A stretch of DNA of 64,000 bases from Ophiodon elongatus. Its lineage: Eukaryota; Chordata; Actinopteri; Perciformes; Hexagrammidae. This document shows positions 45,938-59,060 of this stretch, one piece after another. The position numbers and the translations under genes were made by a program. The stretch's first letter is position 1. Each line of letters opens with the position of its first letter. Location: NCBI GenBank assembly GCA_016806645.1, contig JACSYO010000415.1, positions 6,784,001 through 6,848,000 of the forward strand, given 5' to 3'. The notes beneath the pieces were generated by a model. The model worked only from the letters and a program-made list of their open reading frames with translations. It had not been told where the DNA came from and did no database searches.

Positions 45938-48900
45938 CTTTGAAGATAAGGAATACAGTTTCATCAGTAAATATTGGCTTTAATATATATAATAAAATAA
46001 TTAATGAAAATGGCAACTCAAATAATACACATGCAAGATACATGTAATGTCTTGAAGAAAACTTCATCACCACATTACATTTGTCAACACTTAAACTGAA
46101 ACGACTTCCTCAGTATTTCAATGTCTTTAATTACTTTTAGATTGCTGTGACACATCTGTACTCTGAACATGTGTAAAGCAATTAAAGTGCCAGAGGGTTT
46201 AATTTTCCAGTCAGGAAATATTTCCTTGTTGACACACCAAATGACACTGCAGATAATCTTACCAATAGCCGTGGCATGCCCTTTTCCTTTCCACCCCTCG
46301 CGTAGTTGCACATGCACACAACTACAGTTGTGATTATGGCCGTCAGAAGAGCAGCGCTCACAAGAAGCCATGGCAAAAGCATCAGAGGATCATCTGAGGG
46401 ACAAGAGAGTTGGTGTCATATACCAATTCGGGAAAACACAACACATCTGTAACATCAGATACCCTCAAGTGCATTAAAACGGCGAGTAAAAAATTCCATA
46501 GTGACGCACAAGTTTCAGCATGTTCTCAGCACGTCACTGTGGCATGCCTTTGTGACTTTGAGTTGTTGATGTACCAGTATATCTAAGTACTTCCCAAAAG
46601 TACTTAACTATTGGGTAACAGGAACTTCTCAACAGAAACATACACAGCAACTTGAATAGATGGGGATGTCCCCTCTTCAGGCATATGAGAGCTATGGCTT
46701 TGGAAGTTGGAATTGCTTGTGCACCTGTGTAATATTATAAAAGTATAATGTTGCCTGTAGTTGTTCAAACTAGTTACTGTCAGTGTTGGCAGTAGAGAAT
46801 ACACAATAAGGCAAACTAAGGCGAGAAGAATGTCACCTTTGCAAACAGACTAATCTAATCTCCTGTCTCATCGGTATGACAGCAACAGAAGAGGGAGAGG
46901 TCACTACCAAGAGAGCATGTTCCTTGAAACAGTGCTCCATTTCTTTTTACTATCATTCAAGAGTTAACAAGATATTTTTTGAGGCTTGGATTCACAGTAT
47001 GAACAACATCGCCATTGTGGCTATTATCAATAATTTCAGCTTCATTGCAAAACCAGTCTGCCTGGTTTTGACCAGTGAGTTTACCTTTTATACTGTGACA
47101 GTGAGGATTTGGGCAGATGCAGGCATCTAAAAAAGGGACTGATTTATGACAAACTGTCTTGATATATTTCCAAACATTTGTTTCCAAGTGGTTGCAATCA
47201 CTTGAGGAAATTAGCACAAAGTACCTCGAGTCAAACATGGAAAACGTAACATTTTCAAAGATCAGTCTTGCATTTTCTCCACAGCAGGTGGGTCCTTGAT
47301 AGCTTCCCAGTGAGATGCTGAGTGCCACACTGTTGCCTCAAGTAAAAATAAAGTTTTAGTAAATATAACGAGCATAAATCTGCTCCCTTCAGTCAAGTTT
47401 AAGTAATGTAAATAACATTTACTTCATCCATTCAAAATTGTCAAGTGACTTTCACACTATAGAAAGAGCCTATTTTGGATACAATGTATGACACACACAC
47501 ACATTTATTAACAAATAAATCATCCACACCTAAAATTTTTATCAAATATTGGGAATACAATTTGTGCACATCTTAGCAATTAATGCCCAATATTAATGTT
47601 CTGGTAAGTATATTGTACGCTTTTACCAAGAGTGTGTGAGAGGATAATTCTATTCAGCGTTGTCCTCACCTGGCAGTGTGACACAGAAGTAGGCAGGCTC
47701 ACTCTCGTCGCGACCCCATTCAGCTGAAGGCTTGTACGTCACGTAGCCGCAGTACTCAGTTTGGTTGTTCTTCAAGTGGATGTGGAACCGGCCAGTTGTG
47801 GTTTTATTAACCTGAAGACAGAAAGCGACATTTGGATGGTAACTGATTTAATCCATTGCTGGTTTTATGGGTCAGATAAACAAGAAAACTCTGGAAAATC
47901 CAGAAACATATCATCGCAATAAGAACAAACAAAACACTTTTATAAGACAGGCAAACCTGGGGGCAGAATGATAACAGGAGCAACTCAACAACATCACAGT
48001 TTAAAAGACTTAAGTCACATAGATCATTTAGTTTGTCTCAATAATTTAAAGAAATTGTAATTGGTATGTTAATTGAAAATTAGACCTGTTCTCGTTGCTA
48101 TGTAAACATACAGTAACTTGCGTGTAGTTGTTTTTCAGTGTGGAAGATTTTTTTTTTCGATCTTTGGGTTTACTCATTGTATTATATCACATGGTATGTG
48201 ATGGCTTTTATGATTATATGACTGACTGAATATTTATTCAGTGTATTGTATTGTTTAAATGGAGACTCACCTGTTTAGCCCACGTTGGGTGTGTGATGTT
48301 TAAGATATAAACGATTACAGTTTTGGAAGGCCCGTTTTTGCTGCTGGTGATGATGTCAGCAACGGAGACTCCATTTGGCCCCAAGGGCAGGGTTACATTA
48401 ACATGCAAGGACGACACTGTTGGGTATGTAGACAAGCTGGGTGGACCAAGAACAGCTATGGGGACAAAGACAGTTGCATAAATTGATGTTGCAATAGAAT
48501 ACATCTTGCTTGGCAGGAAGTAAAGAAATGCATGGATGAGTGTGGAGATTCTTACTTTGTCCAATAGGCTTTAACCTATCGGTTCTGCCACATAAGCGAC
48601 TGTTACAGTACACTTGAGCCCGGTAGTAAACATCATGAACTGATGGGGTTTCTGCAGTCAGGTCACAGGACAGAGCGGTAATGTTCTGACACTCCTCTTT
48701 TATCCAGAATTGCTGCTCCTTAGCGTCACTATAAAAAGTGCAGTACAGTGTGATCAAACTGTGATACTGGAACCACTGGATCATGGCAGTGTATCACCAA
48801 CATGTGCTGTATGGAGTTAAATTAACCGTTTGATACCGTTTTTCATTGACTAGTTTATGTAAGTCTTCCAAAAGATCATTATTATATCACTTTTTTATAA

Positions 48901-51892
48901 TACTTTGGCATTAAATTCTGGCACTGAAGCAGTTCTGCGCAGTTCATGGCAACAGTGAAACAAACTCACAAAGATCATCCTCACTGTGCCAAATCAGCCA
49001 TTCGTCACTGGAACATACAGTTCCTTTTTGAGGGAGACAATTGAGAGTATTTTGTTGTAACCAGGAACCGATATTAAGGGAGTATGGTTAAACCAGTCTT
49101 CCTCTGCAGCTGATTTGATGCTGGAAGTCACTCCAGCATTTCCAGGTGACAGTGGATGGGAGAAAAGTCAATAGCACAAGGGTGCCACTTGACATTTGTC
49201 TTGGAGACTGTGTCATGACTAATTAGATGAGAACCAGATGACATTTCCACTTTGTTGAGATCTTTCTTAGGGACTTAGTGGATTGAAGAAAGATAAAAAA
49301 AAAAGATTCAGCTTGGAAGCCATTAAAACACGCTCTGTGAGCAACTTGATCAGTGCGGGCCATGCCTATGACTGAGAAAAACCCTATAGCTCTTTTAATT
49401 GTTGCATCTAAGCCGTTGGTAGTTTAGTTGAATCCATCGCTGCATGCTAGTTTTTGAGCAATACATTTATAGAGCCACGAGCCATTACTATAAGAGACGG
49501 AGGGATCAGAGGCTGCAAATGAAAGCTAGAAATGCACCTAGTAGTTGCCTCCCCAAATCCTAGATCTCAAAGGATAAGGCTGGCTATTTTTGTTATTTTC
49601 AACAAATCCCATGGAAGGACCAAAACTAACAATGACTTTATCAAATTGTCTGTGTCTCCCAACCCCCACAATCTCAATCAATCTATCAATCAATCAGTCA
49701 ATCTAAACAAACAAACAAAACAAACTTTGTTAGCTTTGAATAGTCCCAGACATCCTTTAACTAAAATAAAATATACAGCTTGAGATATTACTATAATGAA
49801 AAAAACTGTAAAAAACAACATGTGATTTGAGTTTGATCCAATTTCTTTTTACCAGTCTACAAAATGCCCATTTTACAGTACAGTGCCTTGACATGGACAC
49901 AGACACAATGAGCAAAGCGGGTGTTTACCCTGCAAACACATTTTTCCTGCTTTGACCCACTTCTCCATATTGATATCTTCATGGAGGCACCAAGCTGCAA
50001 GAGGGCAATGGAAGAAAAGGTGTAATTATAATGACTCATCCGTCATCTTAGCTCTTACCTCCAGTACTGCACGCTATAGAGGACCTTTTCCCCTGGGAAG
50101 GCCGGCTTCATGAGGTCCCAGTGGAGTACATTGTAAAAGTTCCTTGAGTCAAAATAAACTGTTTTGTTGCCAGTCGAAAGAGAAGCTGTAGGAAAAATGG
50201 GCACAAGGGTAAAGTCTGTAAATCATTTCATGGTGAATGCTAATGTCTGTTATGAATATTCAAAATCTTTGGGCGGACTTGGAAGAGAATTTCTGGATTC
50301 AGTTGGTTGTAATAAAAATCTATTTAATAAAAGTTGGTAATACAGTGCATAATTCTCAGCTGAGGGATCTTAGGCCAAGTTGCAGTCCACAGGCCCCCTG
50401 AGAGAGTTAACTATCTGTGTGCATTGACCTAAGAGACCCCGAACTGACCAGTACATTTGATTATATAGTTCAATGAAAATGTGCATCGTCGCCTCTCATT
50501 GGCTCAGTTTTACAACATATGGTTTGGCTAAAGTTTCACATGGCTAGAATCAGCATTCCAATTGGTCACTTTGGTCCATATGCCCTCCTCTAGGCTTTAT
50601 GGCTCTTGATGTCATCTCTCCCCCCTCACACAGTTCAGCTCTGCAACCCCCCTTGAGTGGAGTCTGTTTTATTGCTCTTTGTTCCTGTAGGAGACTCCAA
50701 TCCATCCATCCCCCTCTCTCTATCTCATTCCATGCATACCTGCTAAAGTCTAAGTAAGAAACTCAATGTGGCTTTCTTCTATGTCACGCATACTCCTTCC
50801 CATAAGGCTCACTATTCCTTATTAATTATCCTTTTTTAAGTATCGTAATTTATACTTAGACATTCCTTATTTACAGTGTAAGTCATTTCATTTTATTACA
50901 ACCTAACATGTCCATGTTCTCATGAGCCTGGTTTCATTTTCATAATGACTGTAAAACTCCTAAATCCAAATCGATAATATAGTACAGTTTTAGTTTTTAT
51001 ACTTTGTGCTAAATTACAAGTAATAAAGGATACTATTCTCTACTGTGACAAGAGCCGTATGCAGCCTTCTGCACTCAGGTTTCATCTCGCTTTCATCCAC
51101 TGTATGTTGCAGCGAAAATGTTCAATCACAGCGCATACTGCAAAAAGATTTCAAGCCCCAGCTTCCTCAGGCAGTGCAGCTCCACAGTATATGAAGTCTT
51201 ACAGCTAAGGGCCTGGGCGATACAGCACACATTCACTGGAGCCAGGACCACAAGGTGATTACGTAAAATGGACTTTGCTTCTGCTGGTGGCTGAAACTAA
51301 AAACTGTGTTTTGTTCTTTGATACAAGAATATAATTGCCCCCTTCTCGTCCTGTATTTAATAGCTTATTTAAATACATGATGGTGCTCTGAGTTGTTCCT
51401 ATGTGGAACACATTTTCATGATACAAAGCCATATACTCAGAGTGAGTGATTTACCAAACCAGGGCATGTTACAATTTTATTGTTATTGCCCATACTGTGT
51501 ATTGACGATGTGAAAATTGAAAATTACACAGAGTAGTTCATCTAAAATTAGCATTCTTATAGACAACATTACTTCAGCTAGACTCTGAAATATAATTGCA
51601 TTTTCAATCGATCACTATTATTTCAAACGACCCAAGACTTATTGTGTTCTGGGACTCTCCTTCATTTCAAATGAGAGAGAATCACTCTATGTCAAAAACA
51701 TTACTCGGCTTTATTACGTTGGTGTTATTTATTTCTCCTATTAGGGCTGCTTTGTCAAAAAAATGACCCATTAAATGTTTGACTGCCCGTTACCAACATC
51801 TGTAAATCAAAGCATAAAACCATATTAGCTCCTCTGTACTTACCATAGCAGAACAGGAGGAGGATGATGACCTTCATAGACCACATCTTCAT
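44936..51892 (-). CDS. il22ra1: Interleukin-22 receptor subunit alpha-1-like class II cytokine receptor, complete
   Basis: Class II cytokine receptor chains bind IL-10/interferon-type cytokines and signal through JAK-STAT. Coding exons in order: 51844-51892, 50059-50185, 48556-48728, 48271-48455, 47670-47811, 46263-46393, 44936-45937. All GT-AG, phases consistent, 602 residues against 574 in human. Signal peptide about 1-17; domain D1 about 18-117 (SVQYWS, C-QNITALSC-DL); D2 about 118-222 (YCGY, YFCV); membrane span about 229-254; long cytoplasmic tail. Six N-glycosylation sequons lie outside the membrane. The tail has one YxxQ motif (YFQQ, Tyr520), a DSGCDDS motif (491-497), nine tyrosines and an acidic run (574-587). 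There is no kinase domain, as expected. The seven-exon layout with the tail in one exon is typical of the family. IL22RA1 (fish CRFB14) is inferred from adjacency to myom3; the family is certain, the subtype probable. Confidence 0.88.
46263..46393 (-). CDS. il22ra1: il22ra1 exon 6, transmembrane segment
   Basis: 131 bases, residues 226-269. Acceptor TCCCTCAG, donor TATTG/GTAAGA. Encodes a hydrophobic span LLPWLLVSAALLTAIITTVV followed by CMCNYARGGKEKG, a basic stop-transfer stretch that puts the C-terminus inside the cell. Confidence 0.93.
47670..47811 (-). CDS. il22ra1: il22ra1 exon 5, end of domain D2
   Basis: 142 bases, residues 179-226. Acceptor TGTCTTCAG, donor CCAG/GTGAGG. Encodes YCGYVTYKPS and AYFCVTLP, the paired cysteines near the end of D2, with two further sequons (NKT, NQT). 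No WSxWS motif is present, as is normal for class II receptors. Confidence 0.92.
48271..48455 (-). CDS. il22ra1: il22ra1 exon 4, start of domain D2
   Basis: 185 bases, residues 117-178, separated from exon 3 by a 100-base intron. Acceptor CCCCATAG, donor AACAG/GTGAGT, leaving in phase 0. Encodes LGPPSL, VNVTLPLGP and VIVYILNITHPTW; the proline-rich opening is the usual hinge into D2. Two sequons (NVT, NIT). Confidence 0.92.
48556..48728 (-). CDS. il22ra1: il22ra1 exon 3, end of domain D1
   Basis: 173 bases, residues 59-117. Acceptor TTTTTATAG, donor CAAA/GTAAGA. Contains CQNITALSCDLTAE and VYYRAQVYC, the disulphide pattern and strand F of the class II receptor D1 domain, then two more cysteines. 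The Asn of NIT is a glycosylation site. Confidence 0.92.
50059..50185 (-). CDS. il22ra1: il22ra1 exon 2, start of extracellular domain D1
   Basis: 127 bases, residues 17-59. Acceptor TTCCTACAG, donor GGAG/GTAAGA. Encodes SRNFYNVLHWDLMKPAFPG and VLYSVQYW, the A to C strands of the first FN3-like domain of class II receptors. One N-glycosylation site (NKT). Confidence 0.92.
51844..51892 (-). CDS. il22ra1: il22ra1 exon 1, signal peptide
   Basis: Encodes MKMWSMKVIILLLFCY, a basic start then a hydrophobic core, and ends in a consensus donor TATG/GTAAGT. A second in-frame ATG lies at codon 3; either would give a working signal peptide. It is too short to stand out as an open frame and was found by the signal-peptide pattern plus donor phase. 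Confidence 0.88.
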
Positions 51893-52852
51893 TAGGCAAG
51901 TAGATCACAAAAAGAAAAACAAAGTCTGAAACTCTGAAGCTGCTGCCGCTAAGTTGTAAGTTCTAAACAAAAGCATACACACCACAAAAAGAAAAATACA
52001 AACTAAATCAAAACAAAACTCCTCTTATCTCCAAAATCACTCAAAACAAAAACCAGAGTCGATGTCAAAAGGGCTGTAAAATATAAACGCTGTATTGGGT
52101 TTTAGAGCATTTTTCCGGCCTCCACTTCTCAACCATCTCTAATGCGTCCTGGGAAAGGAGTGGCTTTACTCAGGTGTGCAGGTGTACTTTGGCACATGTT
52201 ATCACTTTGTTCCTGTTTTTCAACTTACTGCATGTTCCGCCCACTTGCATTCTGTCTCCAAACTCTATACTTCTTTTTCCCTCCCTTCTCCACCTTGAGT
52301 CTCTCTCTCGCTCTCGCTCTCGCTCTGAGCTCGTTTTTCAGGTTATATCTGGTTTGTAGAGTTTACGGGAAATTACCAAGACTTTTAACTGCAAAAGACT
52401 GAAAGTGAAAGAACATATTTATACACACATGTTGTGTGTTAATAATGTGTCTCTCCAAGCGCTGGCGTGCCCTCTGGCACAAATTGCACTGTTGGGAAAT
52501 CTGCAGCGCTAGAGTGTATCTAATGTTATTAGATACACCTGTTTCGGGTGTCAACACCTCACACAAAATTGTATTGTGTGAACAGACGGATTGATGAAAT
52601 GACGCATTTGAGGGTGTAGTACTCGGTGTATGTAAGTGGACACCCGGACCCCCAAACATTTAGCAGAAATGGTTACAGAAATGTAAGTTTTATGTCATGA
52701 AGATGTCAAGTAAATTATGTTATAATAAAAAGCATTACAGCATTCTTGTGACCAGGTTCACCCCTACTATGTGTAGCTCATGACAAGGTGGGAGAGTGAC
52801 ATTATTGAATTAGACACCTACCAACTCACCTGTTGCACACTGTTTTGGTTAA
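51893..52852. other. il22ra1 5' flank and untranslated region
   Basis: Holds the transcription start, not located here. A TTTATATTTT string (minus strand) near 52079-52089 could be a TATA box. A CTCTCG tandem lies at about 52303-52326. GGGAAATTACC at 52370-52380 loosely resembles an NF-kB site. These are weak individually. Confidence 0.25.
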
Positions 52853-54900
52853 GGCAAGGCAAGGCAAGGCAAGTTTCTTTTTTTTAATTTCTTTTAATTT
52901 TTTTAAGGATTTTAAAGTTGATTCTTTGTTGGACAGGAAGCCAGTGCAAAGACCTCAGAACTGGAGTGATATGATCCACTTTCTTGGTCTTAGTGAGGAC
53001 TCGAGCTGCAGCGTTCTGAATCAGCTGCAGCTTTCTGACTGACTTTTTACAGAGACCTGCAAACACACCATTACAGTAGTCGAGTCTACTGAAGATAAAT
53101 GCGTGTACAAGTTTTTCCAAATCCTGTTGAGACATAAGTCCTCTCATCCTTGATATATTCTTCAGGTGATAGTAGGCTGATTTTGTAATTGTCTTGATAT
53201 GGCTGTTCAGGTTGAGATCTGAATCCATAACTACACCTAGGTTTCTGGCTTGGTTTGTGGTTTTTAACATCAGTGATTGAAGCTGAGCGCTGACTTTCAA
53301 TCGTTCATCCTTGGTACCAAAAACAATAACTTCTGTTTTATCTTTATTTAATTGAAGAAAATTCCGGCACATCCAGTTGTTGATTTGTTCAATGCATTTA
53401 CTCAGCCCTTGTATGGGATTATAGTCCCCTGGTGATATAGTTATGTTGATTTGTGTGTCGTATGCATAATTATGATAACACACTTTGTTGTTTTCTATAA
53501 TCTGAGCCAGTGGAAGCATGTAGATGTTGAACAGAAGAGGCCCCAGTATTGAACCTTGGGGAACACCACATGTCACCCTAGTCAGCTCTGATGTGTAATT
53601 AGCTGCAGACACAAAGTATTCTCGGTCCTTCAAGTAGGATTCAAACCAGTTAAGTTCTGTGCCACAGAGTCCTACACAGACTTTTAGTCTGTCTAGCAGT
53701 ATGTGTTGCACCCTTAAAGTGAACTGTCCTCAAACAAGTCCATCTTCATTTTGCAACTTTATTCACTAATCCCAGGTTTAACACAATCACATGTTTGCCT
53801 TCAGCCTGTATATAGCATGTCATCCTCCCTTCTTTCTTAAAGCGACAGAGCTCTCTTCTAAAGGGTCAATACAATACATTTCTTCCCTTCACAGTTAGTA
53901 CTTAAACAGGTAGATAATGTTTTCAAACATTGGAGTAATGAAATATAAATGAACTTAAACACACATTTAAAGTAAATTATTAGAAATGGACACAGTGGTA
54001 TTAAATCAACAAGACATATGAAATAACATGTTTCAGGACGCTACATATGTCATGATCAGCACTTTTTCAATTATTTTACTTAAAAATGGGAGGTTTGATA
54101 TTGGCCTATAATTTTCTTTAGGAGTGGTTTAATAACTGCAGTTTTTAGGGCTTGTGTGAAGATACCTTAGAGAAGGGATGTGTTTACAATTTGTAAAAGA
54201 TCAGTGGTCATGCAGTGTGAAATATTTTTGAAAAAGTGTGTTGGTAGAATATCCAAGCAGCAGGAAGATGATTTCAGATGTTGTATAATGTCGTCTAGGC
54301 TTCTTTGGTTGATTGAATGCAATTGTGTCATGATATTTGAATGGATGTTATTTAAAGATGGGGACAACACATATCCTGTGGTTGGTGTGGAGGCTAATTT
54401 TATAAATTTTGTCAGTAAAAAAGGAGGCAAATTGATTGCATGCCCATGTGGATTGGAGCTCAGCAGTTACTGAGACTAGAGGATTTGTTAGCCTGTCGAC
54501 GGTAGCAATTAAGGCTCGTGTATTGTTATTGTTTTTGGTTATGATGTCAGAGAAGAAGGACTGCCTTGCATTTCTAAGTTCCAAATTATAATTGCGAAGT
54601 CTCTCTTTATAGATGTCACAGTGAACCTGGAGATTAGTTTTTCGCCACCTGCGCTCAGCTTTTCGACACTCTCTCTTCTTTATTCTGACCGGCGTGGCAT
54701 TTCTCCAGGGAGATCTTTGCATACCCGAGACAACCTTCACTTTAGTGGGTGCAATGGCATCAATGACATTTTTTCTTTATAATTGAAGCTATCTACAAGC
54801 TCATTGAGAGAGATGCAAGAGCGGGCTGGTGTGGAGGAGAACTTCTGAATAAATAGTTCACTGGTGTTTTCAGAAATATAACGCTTTGTCACAAAGATAA
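52853..54900 (-). mobile_element. L2-like LINE relic, broken, split by a solo LTR
   Basis: The minus strand encodes parts of a non-LTR retrotransposon polyprotein: a linker before the reverse transcriptase (RIKKRECRKAERRWRKTN, 54650-54700), NYRPISN and SKIIEKV (about 54065-54110), then GVPQGSILGPLLFNIYM and KDKTEVIVFG (52884-53700). The catalytic YADD box reads YAYD (53457-53468), so the enzyme is dead. About 60 codons of the palm region are missing between SKIIEKV and DRL, and other frameshifts exist. The 3' end is a short (AAGGC)n tail (52853-52874, plus strand). The endonuclease end is absent. L2/Maui-type is my best clade guess. Confidence 0.82.
53704..54045 (-). mobile_element. Solo LTR nested in the LINE relic
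   Basis: A 342-base segment interrupts the LINE. On the minus strand it begins TGTAGCGTCC and ends GGGTGCAACA, the TG...CA ends of an LTR. It is flanked by the 4-base direct repeat TATG (53700-53703 and 54046-54049). It contains a TATATAC string and a GAATAAAG polyadenylation signal in the order expected of an LTR. No internal retrotransposon genes remain. Excising it restores a continuous LINE frame (DHDILLDRL), which confirms the insertion edges. The retroelement family is unknown. Confidence 0.75.
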
Positions 54901-57900
54901 GAAAGTAAATCTAAATCCCTCAAATCTATACCACTAAATAAAGTGCTTTTACCCAGAACACTGTAGCCTTGAAGTCATGAGACCTCATCAGACTGTCTGC
55001 ATGCCTTTTGGAATCTGTTCATTTGTAATATCAGACTTGAAGAAGTGATTGTGACTTCAGTTTTCCCTTCCCTATTTTCTCTTATTGACGTACTGTATCA
55101 GCAGATTGAAAAATCTAGCCCTCAATGTTCTTTTTTTTGTCAATGACCTACGCCTGTTGAATTTAAGCAGATCCCATTACCTGTTTTTCTCTACAAGTCT
55201 ACAAAGGAAATAGTAAATGTATTCATAAAACTGTTGCTGCATTAAAGTTAGCTTAAATTTTCTTTTTAAATACGACTTTCTAAAATGATATTGAGCCCTT
55301 GAAAGTGGCCCAAAAGTTACTTTGCAATTATATTTTTCACAGCTTTCATGTTTCTTGCAAGGAAATGTCAAAAATGTGTTCTTAATTTTCCTAAACTGGG
55401 ATTTTCCCCACCGGCTAATTTTTCTACGAGTTGTTAGCAGTTACATGTTACACAGTAGTCGTTGATTTAGCTAACTTTAACTTTCGTGTTGAATCCACTT
55501 GTGCTAAAGAAACGTGGTTTTAGGCAATACGCTATGGTCATAATTAGGGTGCAGCTATTCCACTGTTGATGAACAGTGTGGCCTTAATTCCCCTTCTACA
55601 GCGATGTTTTTAAAATATACTCCAAGTCAAACTATTAAAAACACCAAAGAAGCCATCAATCTAATCTCAGACAGACTGACAGACTTTAAATGGAGGAAGT
55701 TCTTGTTAAATATGTCACATAATGGTGGGCTTTACTCAAATTGCATTTGCAAGAATGATATGTAAAGCACAGATTGATTTGTTGCACCAAAGCAGAGACA
55801 ATCTACTTTATTAATCTCGTTTAAATCCTTATTGATTTCAAGTCTTTTCCCAATACTGCATGTATTGCTCTTTGTGTACCCAATCTGTCTTATTATCAGC
55901 GGTTTTCAGTTGGTTATGGTCAGTGACACCTTATTATAGGCAACAACATCCTGGCAGTGATTTGCTCCGATGGTTGATTTTAATTAGGATGTTGTTTGAC
56001 TACTCTCCTGTAACCGCTGTCATCACAATAAGCCACCTGGCTGCTAAATAATAAAGGCCCTGCCTCATTTGTATACCTTACAGATTACGGTGGCTTTAAA
56101 TGGAACCCACTGACCTGTTTTAGAAGTGGGGGGTTGAGTATGTGATGTGCTTGGTCTTCAGTTGGCTAAACTTGTGAGAACACCAGTTCTACAAAAAAAA
56201 TGGACACTGTGAGATTCTCCTTTATTGTCTTTTCAAAGATAAGGAACGATTTGGGGTTTTCTGCATTTCGAGAAAATGTATGGTTTAGCTCATTTCAAAT
56301 TCACAAATACCCAGTTGGGCATTAATTTGGACTCATTAACACTGTAATCATGACTCTGTTTGAAGGCAACATCAGTCTTTATGAAACCAGCACATGAAAA
56401 CCATATGAGTTAACATTTTGATTGCATGCAAAACACAACAATCAATTAAATATATCCTTTGCGGCACGGTTTGACATCATCTCCGGTATGGCACTTTGTT
56501 TTCACTCTTGCGAGAGAGCCTTTCCTTTTCCCCTTGTCACCAAATTTATTTCCAGTGGTGGCATTCCTGAGAGAAAGAATGGCTTTGATGTTGCTGGACA
56601 CAAACTGAGGAGATGTGATGTACTTCTGTGAGCTCTTGCACTTCAAGGACATCATCAATGAATCATCCTTTGCACTGTCACAGCAAATCAAATATATCTT
56701 GCGTCTCTCACCTCACCAGCCTCTTTGAGTCACAATGACTGAGTGACACCTTTGATCTTATTCAGTAAACACAGGTTGGAATGGGCAGATCCTGGCTCTG
56801 GTCTAGATCAAATGAGGAGAGTCCAGGTTTCTTTTCAGCAGAAATATTTTGAAGAATCCATCTTTCCCATTTTTACAATTGATGTTTGATTTGGGAGCAG
56901 TTCAAACTTCTATAGGACACATATTTCTTCCCAATGTTATCTACTCGATAACAGCCAAAGAAAAACTTTTTAAAAAATGGGGAAAAGAGGAAGATTGCCA
57001 ATTAAAATGATGAGTCGAAAATTATGATGCATTGAGCATCAGTAGCATCTTTTTGTATCATCAGTGTCCTTTGTATATTGTGTGACAAGCCCAGTAACAC
57101 ATTTACCGGAGGCATTGAGGACACAAACGGGCCAAAAGAAAGCAAAGTCCAATTTTGTGTGATTTTGAAACTGGGGCCTGCTCATATCAGGGATTGGTTG
57201 GAGGATGGTGATGGTGATTGGGAGCGATGGTGATCACAAAGCCTCCGCTGCCTGCCATAAGTCCCGTCTCCCACTGCCACCTCCTCCACCAACAGATATA
57301 ATTTTTCCTCAAATGTCCCCCAAGTGAAACTGATAAAAGTTCATGAAAACACTGACAGACGAGCAACAAAGAAAAGGTCTGTTCAATGCAGTGTTTAGGG
57401 TAGGTTATCACTGAGCGGCTGACAGGTCATAAACAGACCAGAAGGCAAACAGAGAGATGGGCAAACAGACAAGCTGCCAAGTTTACAAACAGGCAGAATG
57501 AGAACAAGATAAAAATACAGTTCTAAAGATAGGCTGAAAACACACGAGCTGCCCTGCGCAGGTAGATAAACAGATCACTCTCTTAAAGACAAGCCAGTGA
57601 ATTTAAATCAAGGGGATAATCCTTGACAACATATTGATATGCTCCCATTAAAGGCACATCAGAGACTGCACAACCAGCTTATCCTTAAACAAAATTAGAT
57701 AAGATTGCTTTGTTATTGCATTTGCATTAATGTCCATTTAAATACACAAAGCACCTCCAGTATTTATGGCTCATTGGAGACATATTACATAGAATCCAAA
57801 CATTTTGATTAACGACAACAGAGCGATGAGGAGGTATGTATAATGAGGCAAGAATGTGAAAGTTCTGAACAAGTATAGTACAAAATAGATTGATTCTTCT

Positions 57901-59060
57901 GAACGACACGCTCACTAATGGCAACATAATGGTGTTGTGAGATGTGCCCTTTTCATAAATTAATGAGGATGGATTTTTTTTCTATATTGAACTCGTCGAC
58001 AATGTGTCTTGAAGCTTTAGACCCTTGGTCTGATCAGTAATGTGATTTGTGTCGTGCATGCCTGGCCTCATGCCATGGCATTATCCAAACCCATCAATTA
58101 ACACTAGATCATTATAGTTTTAGCAGGGGGTGGAGGTGTTTGTGAGGGCATCGAGTCAAAAGGGGGAAACTGAAACAGCATTAATACTCGGATGAGGAGG
58201 GAATGTATCGATGAAATGTAAAGGCCATGACTCCCACACGGGACTGTTGATGTATACCTGAGTTTTTCATATTAATTATTCCTTATATTGAATAATGTCT
58301 TAAATCTACACATCTAGAATGGCAAAGATCCAATAGTCCAACACTGGCTCTGCAATAAGGAATATTTAACACACCTCTGGTTACCAGTTTTATCAGTTCT
58401 ATGTCCCTGCTGATGGAAGCCGAGCCACATTATGTCAATACACAACTAAACCAGTGGTTTCCAATTATTGTAGCTCGTGCCCCCTTAAAACAAAGCAATT
58501 TTTGCTTTCTCTACTAGTTGAGACCAGTTCAACCGAAGATACGTTTTTCTTTTCTTGTTTCATTTGAATAATTTCTAAAAGGCCGGAAATAAAAAGATTG
58601 GAGGAACTTCTGAAAAATATACATTCTTTACGGGAGCAGAAACATCATTACTACTATCCTGTTCATCAAGTTTAATCTGCGATCTCAAACCACACAGGAT
58701 GGAAAGCACTCAACCTATTAACACTGAAGTTGTTAGTCAGGAGGTAAAAAAGATTTATGTTTTTCTAGCGAGATTTCACTCTTGCAAAATGTTGTTAAAC
58801 TGGTCTCCTTGAGGGAGCACTGAGGTCAGAGCATTGACAAGTCCCTGTCACTAGAACATGCTGCTACCAAAAGTAAACAATAAGTTAACAGGACCATGAC
58901 TGGCTGTGCTTGGCTTGCCAAAGCGACTAAATATTTGTTGTAACAATCATACTATGATGAAAACAGCAGCTCACAGAAAGTGGAGGAGCCCAGTGGCGGG
59001 ACTATCAGCAGTGCAGGGTGTGTAAAACAGAGGAACTGGGCCTCTAGAGGACCAACTAAA
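54901..59060. other. Intergenic DNA without recognised genes
   Basis: Four kilobases of AT-rich DNA. No open frame has domain or splice support. A block near 57960-58210 is low in repeats and rich in TAATTA-like strings, so it could be regulatory. Confidence 0.5.

Larger units (their letters stand above)
45938..51843 (-). other. il22ra1 introns
   Basis: Six introns: 45938-46262, 46394-47669, 47812-48270, 48456-48555, 48729-50058 and 50186-51843, interrupted by the exons. I see no mobile element or further exon in them. Confidence 0.65.

Noticed and set aside
44936..51892. Calling the receptor an interferon-lambda, interferon-gamma or IL-10 receptor chain
   Set aside because: The class II fold alone does not decide, but the neighbour myom3 matches IL22RA1, and the tail length and YxxQ motif fit. 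A tree would settle it.
52370..52380. NF-kB site near il22ra1 (GGGAAATTACC)
   Set aside because: One base too long for the consensus and its position relative to the start site is unknown; noted only within the 5' flank entry.
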